64,000 nucleotides of DNA from Liolophura sinensis (taxonomy: Eukaryota > Mollusca > Polyplacophora > Chitonida > Chitonidae). The DNA lies in contig NC_088304.1 of assembly GCF_032854445.1 (NCBI RefSeq), positions 8,011,704-8,075,703 of the forward strand. Reading direction: 5' to 3'. The translations under genes and the position numbers were made by a program. The notes below the pieces were generated by a model. The model did not search any database. It was not told where the DNA came from and saw nothing but the letters and a program-made list of their open reading frames with translations. Positions 35,393 to 47,800 of this stretch are shown piece by piece (position 1 is the first letter of the stretch; each line of letters starts with the position of its first letter).

Positions 35393-37424
35393 GCGAGGAA
35401 AAAGAACTGGCGGGCGAGTAAAATTCGAAAGCTACAATAGTCTATTTCTATTTTATATTTTAGGGAGTCACCTATGTTCAGCGGTCTGTAAAATCAGTCA
35501 TACCCGCTACATAAACTGATTTTACTCACTGACGCGTAATGACACAAGCTCTACACATCGATATGTTGAAAATTCATATCCTTGCAAAGAAATAATTAGG
35601 TTCACTTTTTCTAACACAGAAACGTTAACCTAAATAAGCACATTTTCAACGGCAAGAACCCTTTGCTTCGAGTGACGTCATAATTATTATTGGGATTATT
35701 AACACAGGTGACGTGCTGGGGAATGTTCGGAACCCGGTAGCTTCTCAGGGACACCAGTTACCTTAGCTCCTATCGACTTCACTCTAAACCTTGTTTCTGA
35801 CACTGCCATATTTGAGTTTATTTACAGGTTTTAGTGCAATATAACTTTAATAGATGAATGATATTTTGTATCTTGTAGTATATGATCTAATGACAGAATG
35901 TTTTTAGAGTTGCATGTCAAGAAATTCTGTAATAAAAAGCAATGTAGTCGATGTGCGGAGACAGAAATGAAAACTGCGTTACGGGATGCAGTTTGTTCTA
36001 ACCGCATGTTGGTTCAACTATTGTAAAACAAATTACCCCTACGGTCATTGTCCAGCATGCCAGTAGTTTCTGAATAACTTTGACGTCACCTGAGGCAATG
36101 AGTTCTTCGTGTCGAAACAAGACTTTTGGACTTTAACATTAAAAAAAAGCGTTCTAACTTCATTTTCTTTGCAAAAATATGAACGTCCAACATATGGATG
36201 TGCCGAGCTTGCGTTGTTACGTGTCACTGATTAAAGGCAATTTTGGTAGCTAATATGACTGATTTTACAGGCAGCTGAATATGGGCGACTCACTAAAAGA
36301 AAAAGACTAAAGTCTTCTTTTGCCAGCAAAGAATTTGCTAAGTGTAGATGTTATTATAAGTGAGTGTGTCTGTTTCATTGAACCATTAAGCTTCTTTTCT
36401 ATTTTTGCGAGCTTGTATTTTTCTCCAAGGAAGATTCTGTTCTTCATTTAAAGGCGTTCTTTGCTCCTGTAGCCGCAGTGTTCACCCGCAGGAGTCCGTC
36501 TCCTTTATCGGAGGAGTTTATTATTTAAAGTTACAAAGCTTTAGATAAGTTAGATAAGGCACAGGTTATAGTGCACTTGTTGACATTAGCCCATTACAGT
36601 CAGTCAGCGGCGATCATACAGGTAGACAGAAATCACTCACCTGTAAGCAATGTCCATCAGTCAGTCTAATACTAACAATCACAGGTACCGTTAATGCTCT
36701 TTTTGTCTTAAGCCTTTGATGAGATCATTAAGCGAATGGCTTAGTTATCCACCGAGTAGCATTCAGAAGGGGTTGGGCCTATATTCTTGTTTGATTGTTG
36801 AGGTTCTCCATTAGAAACAGTGCTAGTCACCACTGTAGGCCTATATTAGACCAATTTGGGAGGACTGGTATGTGGTTGAAGCTACTGACCGCACGCGCCA
36901 CGAGGCTAAGCCTATACTAATACATAAGCATTACGCTTTTACCCGTGACTGCTTGGAATAAAAAAGGGAGAGTAAAAGACTTCTTACTGTCATTAAAACA
37001 AACATGCTGGGAAAGGCCATGGACGCTTTGTCTTATGCCTTCGTTTAAGGATGCTAATTAAAGAGTAAAAATGCTAATCTGAAAGATGGCTGTATGTTGA
37101 CCAATCAGTCTCAGACCGCGCCTTCTTGGCTGTCGTGTCGTGAGCAGCCTGACTGGTACATTGCATGGCGATTGTTCACACACAAAAGAAAGTTTTACAT
37201 TTTTATTTGACTGAAGATTTAATATGGGTATATCTAAACGATTTGTGAAATTAAACTTCTAAACGTGAACAAGTCAGAAAATTATTGATGACAACTGTGT
37301 TTATTACAAGTGACATTTTTATATGTCTACTCTAACATATTTTATCACAGATTGAAGGATGAAAAAGGGACATTATGAAAAATGCCTAAGTGATTCGGGA
37401 TCTAAAATATATATCTAAAAAGAT
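35393..37424. other. No recognised feature
   Basis: AT-rich unique-looking sequence. No exon or repeat family recognised. Confidence 0.4.
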
Positions 37425-37715
37425 TTTGTGCGTATGTGTCTCACATATGCTACAAGTGTTCTGTATGTATGTGTCTTACATATGCTACAAGTGTTCTGTA
37501 TGTATGTGTCTTACATATGCTACAGGTATTCTGTATGTATGTGTCTTACATATGCCACACATATTCTGTGTGTATGTCTCACACATACCACACGTATTAT
37601 GTATGTATGTGTCTCACATGTGCCACACGTATTATGTATGAATGTGCCTCAAATGTGAGAGGTGTCTGACATATGCCACACGTATTATGTATGTCTCACA
37701 TATGCCTCACGTATT
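37425..37715. repeat. 35-bp tandem array
   Basis: About eight units of TATGTGTCTTACATATGCTA plus CAAGTGTTCTGTATG, becoming diverged to the right (CACACGTATTATG variant). The spacing is 35 bp between the first copies. Confidence 0.9.
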
Positions 37716-38472
37716 CGTGTAATCACAAATAAGCCCCCGCCTATTGAAATGTCTGTCTTGCGGATTAATTCATTAATTCCACATGACAGATTAATCCTTT
37801 ATATATCAACGGATTAATCCGTTAGTAAGCGAAGTATACAAATCATAATTTAGTCCACCGGTAAAACAATACGGTACCCGAGTCACATTCCGTAGGACCA
37901 GTTTCAGGAACGAAATTAGTATCGTTGTAGATAGTTACCCGGAAGTAGACACAGTCAGCAGTGCTTCATGATTGATGTGTGGCACATACGTGTGTAATAT
38001 CCAGTGTGTCAAATCCAGTATATAGTCCGTAAAATTTTAAGTTAAAATACTGAAACGTCCATAAATGCATTCTACGTAATGTTCTGCTATAAGCTAGCAA
38101 ACGTATAACGGTATCTTAATTATGCTTTTATTGCAAACGTTCGTACAGTCACAGTGGTGATATTAAAACTGCGCCATGTTTGTACCACTAGTAGTTATAA
38201 GTTATAATTAATTACTAGTTGGTGCGTTTGACAAAATTTAAGAAATCTTGAATGGAGGCGCTTTATGGTAAAACCTTGACTCGGGAGTTCAGTAAGATTG
38301 TGTTTAGTATGTAGACTGAAATCGTTGATGATTATAAACGTTCCAGCATATGCCGACAGGTAAGATATATGCAAGGCGTTCTGGGATCATTAGATCTATA
38401 TTATATGGACGAAATGCAATGTATCATCGCCACAGAATGCATTTGACGGAAGATTTTTTTTCATGGTACATT
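37716..38472. other. No recognised feature
   Basis: A GGATTAAT(C/T) motif occurs three times between 37760 and 37825. Otherwise nothing is seen. Confidence 0.4.
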
Positions 38473-38710
38473 CATCCGTGGCCTAGTGGTTAGAGTACAG
38501 TACGCAGTACAAATCACTCAGAACCTCTCACCAACGCGCTCGTTGCGAGTTCAAGTTAGCTCAAGTTGTCGTCCTCTCTGGCCGTAACCTGAGGATGGTC
38601 ATGGGTTTTCTCCAGACTCGGCCAATTTTCCTCCCACTGTAATGCTGGCCGCTGTTGTATAAGTGAAATATTCTTCAGTATAGAGTAAAATATTAATGAA
38701 ATAAATAAAT
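38473..38710 (+). mobile_element. SINE (family 1), near full length
   Basis: The tRNA-like head has box A-like TGGCCTAGTGGTTAGAGTA and box B-like GCGAGTTCAAGTT. The body follows with CCTCCCACTGTAATGCTGGC and AGTGAAATATTCTTCAGTA, ending in an (AATA)n tail. The head resembles that of family 2 more than other family 1 copies do, so it may be a recombinant or a subfamily. Confidence 0.82.
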
Positions 38711-40250
38711 ATTGGCCTAAATCTAGCCAAGTATCCCTGAGACTATACATCTGGCACCGTAATGTCTTTATACTTTTGAAGGACATTGTGTCAGGTTCCT
38801 CTCAAGTTATGAAGTATGAAATGATATAGCTAACTTGATACACATGCATATAGCTGCCAAAAACTGACTTACAATCGATTTAAACAAACCGTTTAATCCA
38901 ACACACCTAGCAGACAGGAATAAGATTGCGTAACAGTCCCAAGTTGAATAAACAGAGTAAATGGGCTAATAATTGCAGTAAGTACGGCTTGGTTAACGAG
39001 TAACGAAGAAACCAGGATTCACTCCGTTATCATCGCATATAGAGACAATTAAATATCATTAATACCGCTAAACACCGATTGGTATATCACTCGATCCAAC
39101 AGGGCCAGTGTACGTGGTTACATCTGTGCATGTAAAATGTAGCAAAGCACCCCAAGCTGTATGCTACCTGGGAGATCCTACAGTTGTATTTTTAAAATCA
39201 GTTGAGGCGTGTCTCCTTGTAAATCTGACTCGGTTTTCTCCGCACCCATGCATAAAACTGATAGCCGAATATAAAAGTGTACAATATTCTTGAGCAACGC
39301 TTATAATACAACATAAATCATCAAATAAAGTGGTTATGTTGTATTAATAGGCCTACTTATTGAATAAAACGAAATGGCTCTGCTAAAGCAGATCTACAAA
39401 TATAAGCCTTTAAATGCTGTTTATGTTTTATCCATGGGGATATATATGTATATATGCTCCTATGGTTTTATTTGACGGTATTACCTGATGCTTTACTATA
39501 GGCATGAATGGTCACTTCGGCCGTAATACAGCATATATATATATATTCATATATATATATGAATCAAGGCATAGAAAACACTAACACGAAGTGTATTCCG
39601 TTAGATCAATGACCATTAACCACTTACAGGGAAAACATTTCTGTATATTTGTATATAACTTTTTCAGCCAAGCACAATGCAGTTTGATACACTGCGGTGA
39701 TTCTGCGGTAGCTACATGGACTATATCTACGTAAATGTAGTGTCCTGTGGTCTGGCGTCATGCTTTAACCAACTGTCACACAGAACTGCCAATGAACACA
39801 TACAGAAATACCAATTAACAAACATAAAAAAATATTAACTGTCACACAAAGAAATTCTAATTAGGTTACATCCACACACCTTGCATCTGCGTCCATCATG
39901 ACATCACAACATTGAATAGGTCATACAGTTTTCGTCGAGACGTCGATAACACGATCTGACAAACTTGGAACATACAGATCCGGTGTACACCTGGTATTTA
40001 CCTTTCAATTACACATACGCGCAAAACAGAAAGTCACACGCACAGTTCTTTCGCAAATCATAATAATAAAATCAACAGATGTACAAGGGAATTTACATAT
40101 GTAAAACAAATGTTTATGGTGCATAGGCCTACGTAAAATTCTTTAATATATTTGCGCAAAGGAACTGGGCGAGAGCTTTCCACATACATGTTTATGTAGC
40201 CTACAAAGAAACTGAAGCCTTTAGATACACAAAGGAATTGGACAAGTCAT
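38711..40250. other. No supported gene
   Basis: AT-rich. A palindromic (TA)n tract with ATATATTCATATAT is at about 39530-39562. No exon recognised. Confidence 0.4.
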
Positions 40251-40310
40251 CAATAATAATAATAATAATTATTATTATTATTAATAATAATAATAAATAA
40301 TAATAATAAT
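40251..40310. repeat. (AAT)n/(ATT)n palindromic microsatellite
   Basis: AAT repeats switch to ATT repeats and back to AAT, so the tract can fold on itself. Confidence 0.9.
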
Positions 40311-40534
40311 GACGATGTTGGGGTATCACCATCTTGCTGGGGCGGGGTTCGAGCTTGTGAAACCTTTCAATGTACGTACTGAAGCCTCGACATCTTCATT
40401 ATTATTACTGAACCCGCGCACGATCATGAGCCTAAAGCAGTGTACGTATTTACTACTGTTGTGCAAATATGTTGTCTACAATTAAAGAATACATATCAGC
40501 TCAGCTCGCATCTCCCAAAATGCCTCAACACATA

Positions 40535-40535
<1 letters not shown>

Positions 40536-40618
<83 letters not shown>
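40536..40618. repeat. (AT)n microsatellite of about 80 bp
   Basis: An almost perfect AT dinucleotide run. Confidence 0.95.
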
Positions 40619-40620
<2 letters not shown>

Positions 40621-41186
40621 GGCATTGGTTTATATATTAATAATTATTAATATACTAATGATAATAATTTTTTAAAAAAAACGTATTGAATGGTAACATG
40701 ACTATGTATACATGATTGATCTTTCAACAATAGAAATGGTTTTCCTAAAAATATATATTTGTAACACAGAATACTGCAATCCACAGCAAATTTTCCCAGG
40801 CTTTTTTTCTTATCAGTTGATGGTAGCTGAAGCTGGCTGGGACGTTCCTGATGTAGCTACGTTAACAGCCTCTGAACAAGCTTGAGCTATTCTTGGTTGT
40901 AATGGGGGTAGGAAACTTTTTTTATTTTGTTTACCAGCATTTGTTTTTTTCTTACTATACCATTCCACAAACTCCACGGCTTTAGACCCCCGGCCTTTAC
41001 GTGGACTTGCAGGTTAATGAATGGATTCTGCCGGGGAATAGGGATGATCCTGATGCTGCCGGGGAACAGGGATGGTCCTGATAACGTAAATTACTCACTG
41101 ACAACATATATACAGGCTACTTGTAGAAAGAGTATGTGTATCATCTCTCCGTCCATCTGCATAGTTCTCCGGCCCTACAAACGAAG
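40619..41186. other. Flank upstream of MED19
   Basis: No exon recognised. A short direct duplication of CTGCCGGGGAA, AGGGATG and TCCTGAT sits at about 41029-41083. Confidence 0.4.
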
Positions 41187-41277
41187 GCCTGTCAGCAACC
41201 TGCGGTTTCCCCCGGGCTCTGTCCGGTTTCCTCCCACCATAATGCTGGCCGCCGTCATACAGCTGAAATATTCTTGC
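41187..41277 (+). mobile_element. SINE fragment (family 1)
   Basis: A central part with GTCAGCAACCTGCGGTTTCC, CCTCCCACCATAATGCTGGC and CTGAAATATTCTTG. Both head and tail are missing. It lies about 440 bases upstream of the MED19 start codon. Confidence 0.8.
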
Positions 41278-41665
41278 AGGCAGTGAATCCTGTCAAACAC
41301 TGGGCAAGACTTTACGTGCATGACATACCAACATACACCTAGTATCAGGTTTGTATTCATAAACTCTGCCACATACTGAAAACAATAACACGTAGGTCGA
41401 CACTTTTGATTAACAACACTGGCAATTTTGGGCCCTGTCCCGCCCATACGAGATAGACAGATCTACAACAGCACATAGTTTAGACAATTCAACTACAAAC
41501 AATTATTCACAGTAATATTAAAAGAATTTAACAAGCCCAGAAAATGTTTGAAATATGATGTAAATACGCTGTAACCAAGATTTACTAAATGTGGCCACCA
41601 ACAGATCGATACAAAAATAAACGAGAAAATTCGACAAAGGGAGATAACCGAGATATTATTTTCAG

Positions 41666-41670
41666 CCAAT
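41666..41670 (+). promoter_or_regulatory. Possible CCAAT box upstream of MED19
   Basis: CCAAT lies 47 bases before the chosen ATG at 41717. The transcription start is unknown, so the assignment is weak; an upstream ATG overlaps it in the same frame. Confidence 0.2.
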
Positions 41671-41716
41671 GACAAAAGAGGAAAATCTCACCTGCTTCAG
41701 ATTTGGAAATAGGAAA

Positions 41717-41897
41717 ATGAACGAAGTGATTCGAAGACCTGATCAAACGTCGCCGAAATCTAGCCCCCGTGGGGGCTCCAGGTCCCCGGCCTACCCACGG
41801 ACGGACACGACGGGCACCCTCAGAACCACCATCAGCTTGGGCAAGGTCCCATCCGTCATCCCTAGGGGTCCGTTTTACCTGATGAAAGATCCCCCTG
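41717..41897 (+). CDS. MED19: MED19 coding exon 1
   Basis: Encodes residues 1-60 and the first base of codon 61. Ends GATCCCCCTG/GTAAGT. It holds the Ser/Pro-rich start and the highly conserved GPFYLM motif. An upstream non-coding exon cannot be excluded. Confidence 0.9.
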
Positions 41898-44800
41898 GTA
41901 AGTGGAATGTACCGGCTGTAAACAATAGGGGCCATAGAGTGTCCGATCTTCGTAGGCAGTGCCGAGTTAACTACGTACACTGTTGTTTAACTGAGAACGG
42001 TTATCTTGGATTCCATATTTTATTCGATCTTTCAGTGGTTGGACATTTCTTTCTCTTGATGATTTAATGGCTCACGGCGCAGATCTAAAATTTTATGGTT
42101 GTTGCTAGCCCTGGATAACATCACATACATCATCAAATTCGACTTTTCCGCTTGCTTGAACTTCACAAAAATGACCGCTCATCATATACACCATTCAGAT
42201 TCCTGGGCTGTACATTCTTACCGTTTACATTTCCATTGGCTCATCTCCGTTACCACAGCCGTGAGGCAAACAACGTGGCGACCTGCTCCTACTTAACCCA
42301 TCATCCTTTCTCAATGTGAATATCCGAAGTGCATGAAGCTGATGATTTTACACAAAGATTTTACCAGTGCAGTTGAAATATTCAACAGGGGAAGGATTAT
42401 CTAATTGCAATCAAGGTCAGGGAATACATTGAGTAGATATGATTCCTTACACAGATAATTCAAGACCAGCGAAAGTACTGGCTTGAGTGAAACTCATACA
42501 CAGGATTTAGGGTGTCTAGCCCCACCGTTCAACCTACTGAGCTGTCGAGCCAGATGGGAACGGCTCGCTTGTTATAGTCAAGTTATATGCAGTGAATAAT
42601 TTTCACAAAGGCACAAAAAATTTATAGTACAATGTACAAAGAGATAAGGGCTAATTACAATCATCGTCGGGGAATATAACAAGTAGATATGGTTTTCCTA
42701 CACTGATCTACCTCGCAGTTGGGAGAGTTATGGAAAGAACGTGTTCCAAATACATGTATGTCACGTGTATGGTTAGTAAGAAACATTTACAACTCTTCAC
42801 ACATGTATTAAAACTTCCATAAACTAGCATAAATCAATATCAAGTGAGTGGTTTTGAGACTAACTTGGGATGATGGGTAAACCAGTGTGTCAGGTTAGGA
42901 TGATGTGTAAACCAGTGTGTCAGTTTAGGATGATGGGTAAACCAATGTGTTAGTTTAGGATGATGGGTAAACCAATGTGTCAGTTTAGGATGATGGGTAA
43001 ACAAGTGTGTTAGTTTAGGATGATGGGTAAACCGGTGTGTCAGTTTAGGAGGATGGGTAAACCAATGTTTCAGTTTAGGATGATGGGTAAACCAATGTGT
43101 CAGTTTAGGATGATGGGTAAACCTATGTGTCAGTTAGGATGATAGGTAAACCTATGTGTCAGTTAAGGATGATGGGTAAACCTATGTGTCATTTAAGGAT
43201 GATGGGTAAACCAATGTGTCAGTTTAGGATGATGGGTAAACTGATGTGTCAGTTTAGGGTGATGGGTAAACCAATGTGTCAGTTTAGGGTGATGGGTAAA
43301 CCTATGTGTCAGTTTAGGATGATGGGTAAACCAATGTGTCAGTTTAGGATGATGGGTAAACCTATGTGTCAGTTAAGGATGATGGGTAAACCTATGTGTC
43401 AGTTTAGGATGATGGGTAAACCTATGTGTCAGTTTAGGATAATGGGTAAACCAATGTGTCAGTTTAGGTTGATGGGTAAACCTATGTGTCAGTTTAGGAT
43501 GATGGGTAAACCTATGTGTCAGTTTAGGGTGATGGGTAAACCTATGTGTCAGTTTAGGATGATGGGTAAACCAATGTGTCAGTTTAGGATGATGGGTAAA
43601 CCAATGTGTCAGTTTATGATGATGGGTAAACCTATGTGTCAGTTTAGGATAATGGGTAAACCAATGTGTCAGTTTAGGATGATGGGTAAACCTATGTGTC
43701 AGTTTAGGATGATGGGTAAACCTATGTGTCAGTTTAGGATGATGGGTAAACCTATGTGTCAGTTTAGGATGATGGGTAAACCTATGTGTCAGTTTAGGGT
43801 GATGGGTAAACCTATAGCCCCGTTTACACTACCGCTTTTCAACCGGGCTCGGCCCTGATGGGGCACGGCCCGGCAAAAAATTGGGTAGTCTAAACGGGTT
43901 AAGCGTACTCGGCACCGTGCCAGATTTGACCGGGCCGAACCCCTCAACGAGAGGTAGGCTCGACCCAGCTGTAGCTCGGCTCGGCTAGACAAACGTGTAG
44001 TGTAGACGCGTCACCGTGCCTGGCCCGCTCAGAGGACTTAACTGCGCATGCTTAAAGGCAACTTCCTCTGACCTTCCACTTGCGGCTTTTCAATTGGCGC
44101 ACTTTTTTCGAACAATAAGAATTTAAATATGTCAACAAATCGTGGCGCTACTTGGACAAAAGAGGAGACAGAACAGCTATTAGCTATTTGGGGCGAGGAA
44201 AACGTGCAGGCGCAACTTGAGAGCGCTCGTCACAACCACAAGATTTTTGAGCAGATCAGTGCATCCTTGGCAGAGAAGGGCGGATTCGACTTGCAACTAC
44301 TGGCAGCGCCATTTTCGCAGCTGAATAAAGTGTTTGTACCTCCAATGTCTGAAGAGTGCCACAAATAAATAGCCCAACTCAACCTGAGTTGTCGTTCCTG
44401 TTTGTGATAATGGATTTGGCCCGCCAGCGAGGCGTGTAATGTAAACGGTACTTGTCAAGGGGGCTCGGCCCTGATCAAGCGCGACCCTGCTAAAATGGGC
44501 CCGGCCCGGCTGTAGTCTAAACGCGGCTTATGTGTCAGTTTAGGATGATGGGTAAACCTATGTGTCAGTTTAGGATGATGGGTAAACCTATGTGTCAGTT
44601 TAGGATAATGGGTAAACCAATGTGTCAGTTTAGGATTATGGGTAAACCGATGTGTCAGTTTAGGATGATGGGTAAACCTATGTGTCAGTTTAGGGTGATG
44701 GGTAAACCTATGTATCAGTTTAGGATGATGGGTAAACCAATGTGTCAGTTTAGGATAATGGGTAAACCAATGTGTCAGTTTAGGGTGATGGGTAAACCTA

Positions 44801-47800
44801 TGTGTCAGTTTAGGATGATGGGTAAACCAATGTGTCAGTTTAGGATGATGGGTAAACCAATGTGTCAGTTTAGGATAATGGGTAAACCAATGTGTCAGTT
44901 TAGGGTGATGGGTAAACCTATGTGTCAGTTTAGGATGATGGGTAAACCAATGTGTCAGTTTAGGATGATGGGTAAACCAATGTGTCAGTTTAGGATGATG
45001 GGTAAACCTATGTGTCAGTTTAGGATAATGGGTAAACCAATGTGTCAGTTTAGGATGATGGGTAAACCTATGTGTCAGTTTAGGATGATGGGTAAACCTA
45101 TGTGTCAGTTTAGGATGATGGGTAAACCTATGTGTCAGTTTAGGGTGATGGGTAAACCTATGTGTCAGTTTAGGGTGATGGGTAAACCTATGTGTCAGTT
45201 TAGGATGATGGGTAAACCTATGTGTCAGTTTAGGATGATGGGTAAACCTATGTGTCAGTTTAGGATAATGGGTAAACCAATGTGTCAGTTTAGGATGATG
45301 GGTAAACCTATAATGGGTAAACCAATGTGTCAGTTTAGGATGATGGGTAAACCTATGTGTCAGTTTAGGATAATGGGTAAACCAATGTGTCACTTTAGGA
45401 TGATGGGTAAACCAATGTGTCAGTTTAGGATGATGGGTAAACCAATGTGTCAGTTTAGGATGATGGGTAAACCAGTGTGTCAGTTTAGGATGATGTTTAA
45501 ACCAATGTGTCAGTTTAGGATGATGGGTAAACCTATGTGTCAGTTAGGATGATAGGTAAACCTATGTGTCAGTTAAGGATGATGGGTAAACCTATGTGTC
45601 ATTTAAGGATGATGGGTAAACCTATGTGTCAGTTTAAGATGATGGGTAAACCTATGTGTCAGTTTAGGATGATGGGTAAACCAGTGTGTCAGTTTAGAAT
45701 GATGGGTAAACCAATGTGTCAGTTTAGGATGATGGGTAAACCAATGTGTCAGTTTAGGATGATGGGTAAACCAATGTGTCAGTTTAGGATGATGGGTAAA
45801 CCTATGTGTCAGTTTAGGGTGATGGGTAAACCTATGTGTCAGTTTAGGATGATGGGTAAACCTATGTGTCAGTTTAGGGTGATGAGTAAATCTATGTGTC
45901 AGTTTAGGATGATGGGTAAACCTATGTGTCAGTTTAGGGTGATGGGTAAACCAATGTGTCACTTTAGGATAATGGGTAAACCAATGTGTCATTTTAGAAT
46001 GATGGGTAAACCAATGTGTCAGTTTAGGATGATGGGTAAAACCAATGTGTCAGTTTAGGATGATGGGTAAACCAATGTGTCAGTTTAGGATAAAGGGTAA
46101 ACCAGTGTGTTAGTTTAGGATGCTTGGTAAACCACTGTGTCAGTTTAGGATCATTTGTAAACCTATGTGTCAGTTTAGGATGATGGGTAAACCAATGTGT
46201 CAGTTTAGGATAATGGGTAAACCATTGTGTCAGTTTAGGATGATGGGTAAACCTATGTGTCAGTTTATGATGATGGGTAAACCTATGTGTCAGTTAAGGA
46301 TGATGGGTAAACCAGTGTGTCAGTTTAGGATGATGGGTAAACCGATGTGTCAGTTTAGGATGATGGGTAAACCAGTGTGTCAGTTTAGGATGATGGGTAA
46401 ACCAGTGTGTCAGTTTAGGATGATGGGTAAACCTATGTGTCAGTTTAGGATGATGGGTAAACCTATGTGTCAGTTTAGGATGATGGGTAAACCTATGTGT
46501 CAGTTTAGGATCATTTGTAGACCTATGTGTCAGTTTAGGATGATGGGTAAACCAATGTGTCAGTTTAGGATGATGGGTAAACATGTGTGTCAGTTTAGGA
46601 TAATGGGTAAACCAGTGTGTCAGTTTAGGATCATTTGTAAACCTGTATGTCAGTTTAGGGTGATTGGTAAACCTATGTGTCAGTTTAGGATGATGGGTAA
46701 ACCGATGTGTCAGTTTAGGATGATGGGTAAACCAATGTGTCAGTTTAGGATGATGTGTAAACCTATGTGTCAGTTTAGGATGATGTGTAAACCTATGGGT
46801 CATTTAAGGATGATGGGTAAACCAATGTGTCAGTTTAGGATGATGGGTAAACCTATGTGTCAGTTTAGGATGATGGGTAAACCTATGTGTCAGTTTAGGA
46901 TGATGGGTAAACCAGTGTGTCAGTTAAGGATGATGGGTAAACCTATGTGTCAGTTAAGGATGATGGGTAAACCTAAGTGTCAGTTTAGGATGATGGGTAA
47001 ACCAATGTGTCAGTTTAGGATGATGGGTAAACCTATGTGTCAGTTTAGGATGATGGGTAAACCAATGTGTCAGTTTAGGGTGATGGGTAAACCAGTGTGT
47101 CAGTTTAGGATCATTTGTAAACCTGTGTGTCAGTTTAGGGTGATGGGTAAACCTTTGTGTCAGTTTAGGTTGATGGGTAAACCAATGTGTCAGTTAAGGA
47201 TGATGGGTAAACCTATGTGTCAGTTTAGGATGATGGGTAAACCAATGTGTCAGTTTAGGGTGATGGGTAAACCAGTGTGTTAGTTTAGGATGATGGGTAA
47301 ACCAATGTGTCAGTTTAGGATGATGGGTAAACCAATGTGTCAGTTTAGGGTGATGGGTAAACCAATGTGTCAGTTTAGGATGATGGGTAAACCAATGTGT
47401 CAGTTTAGGATGATGGGTAAACCAATGTTTTTGTTTAGTGTGATGGGTAAACCAATGTGTCTCTTGAAAAATGGTTTTGAAATATATATGTACATGTATG
47501 ATAAGTATGTGAATACAAGATAGGAGAGAGAGAGAGCCTCCAAAATTCAGGATATATAAAAGGTAAAGAACTTGTCATGTTTTCCCATACATATCATCAT
47601 CAATGTCAGAATGATACACCTTAACATGGACATGGAAATTTGGACAGTTCCACATTGAAAAATCTTATTTATTTATTCCATTTGGTGTTTTATGTCGTAC
47701 ACCATGTATACTTGTGATTACTGCTGCTTTTGTAACTCCTGCCTAGTTCCTAGTTACAGATCACAATGAATACTAGTTACTGTGTAACTTCTGCATGTTT

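Noticed and set aside
41669-41716. Upstream in-frame ATG as the MED19 start
   Set aside because: The 16 extra residues do not resemble the family, and conserved similarity starts after the ATG at 41717. It cannot be excluded without transcript data.
42868-47462. Telomere-like repeat (TTTAGGG/GGGTAAAC words)
   Set aside because: The words are part of a 30-bp unit inside a gene intron, and no TTAGGG tract is present.
43127-47523. Long sense and antisense open frames (up to 387 codons) as a repetitive protein gene
   Set aside because: They are produced by a 30-bp stop-free unit, are broken by one-base indels, run into the nested transposon and lie in a MED19 intron on both strands.
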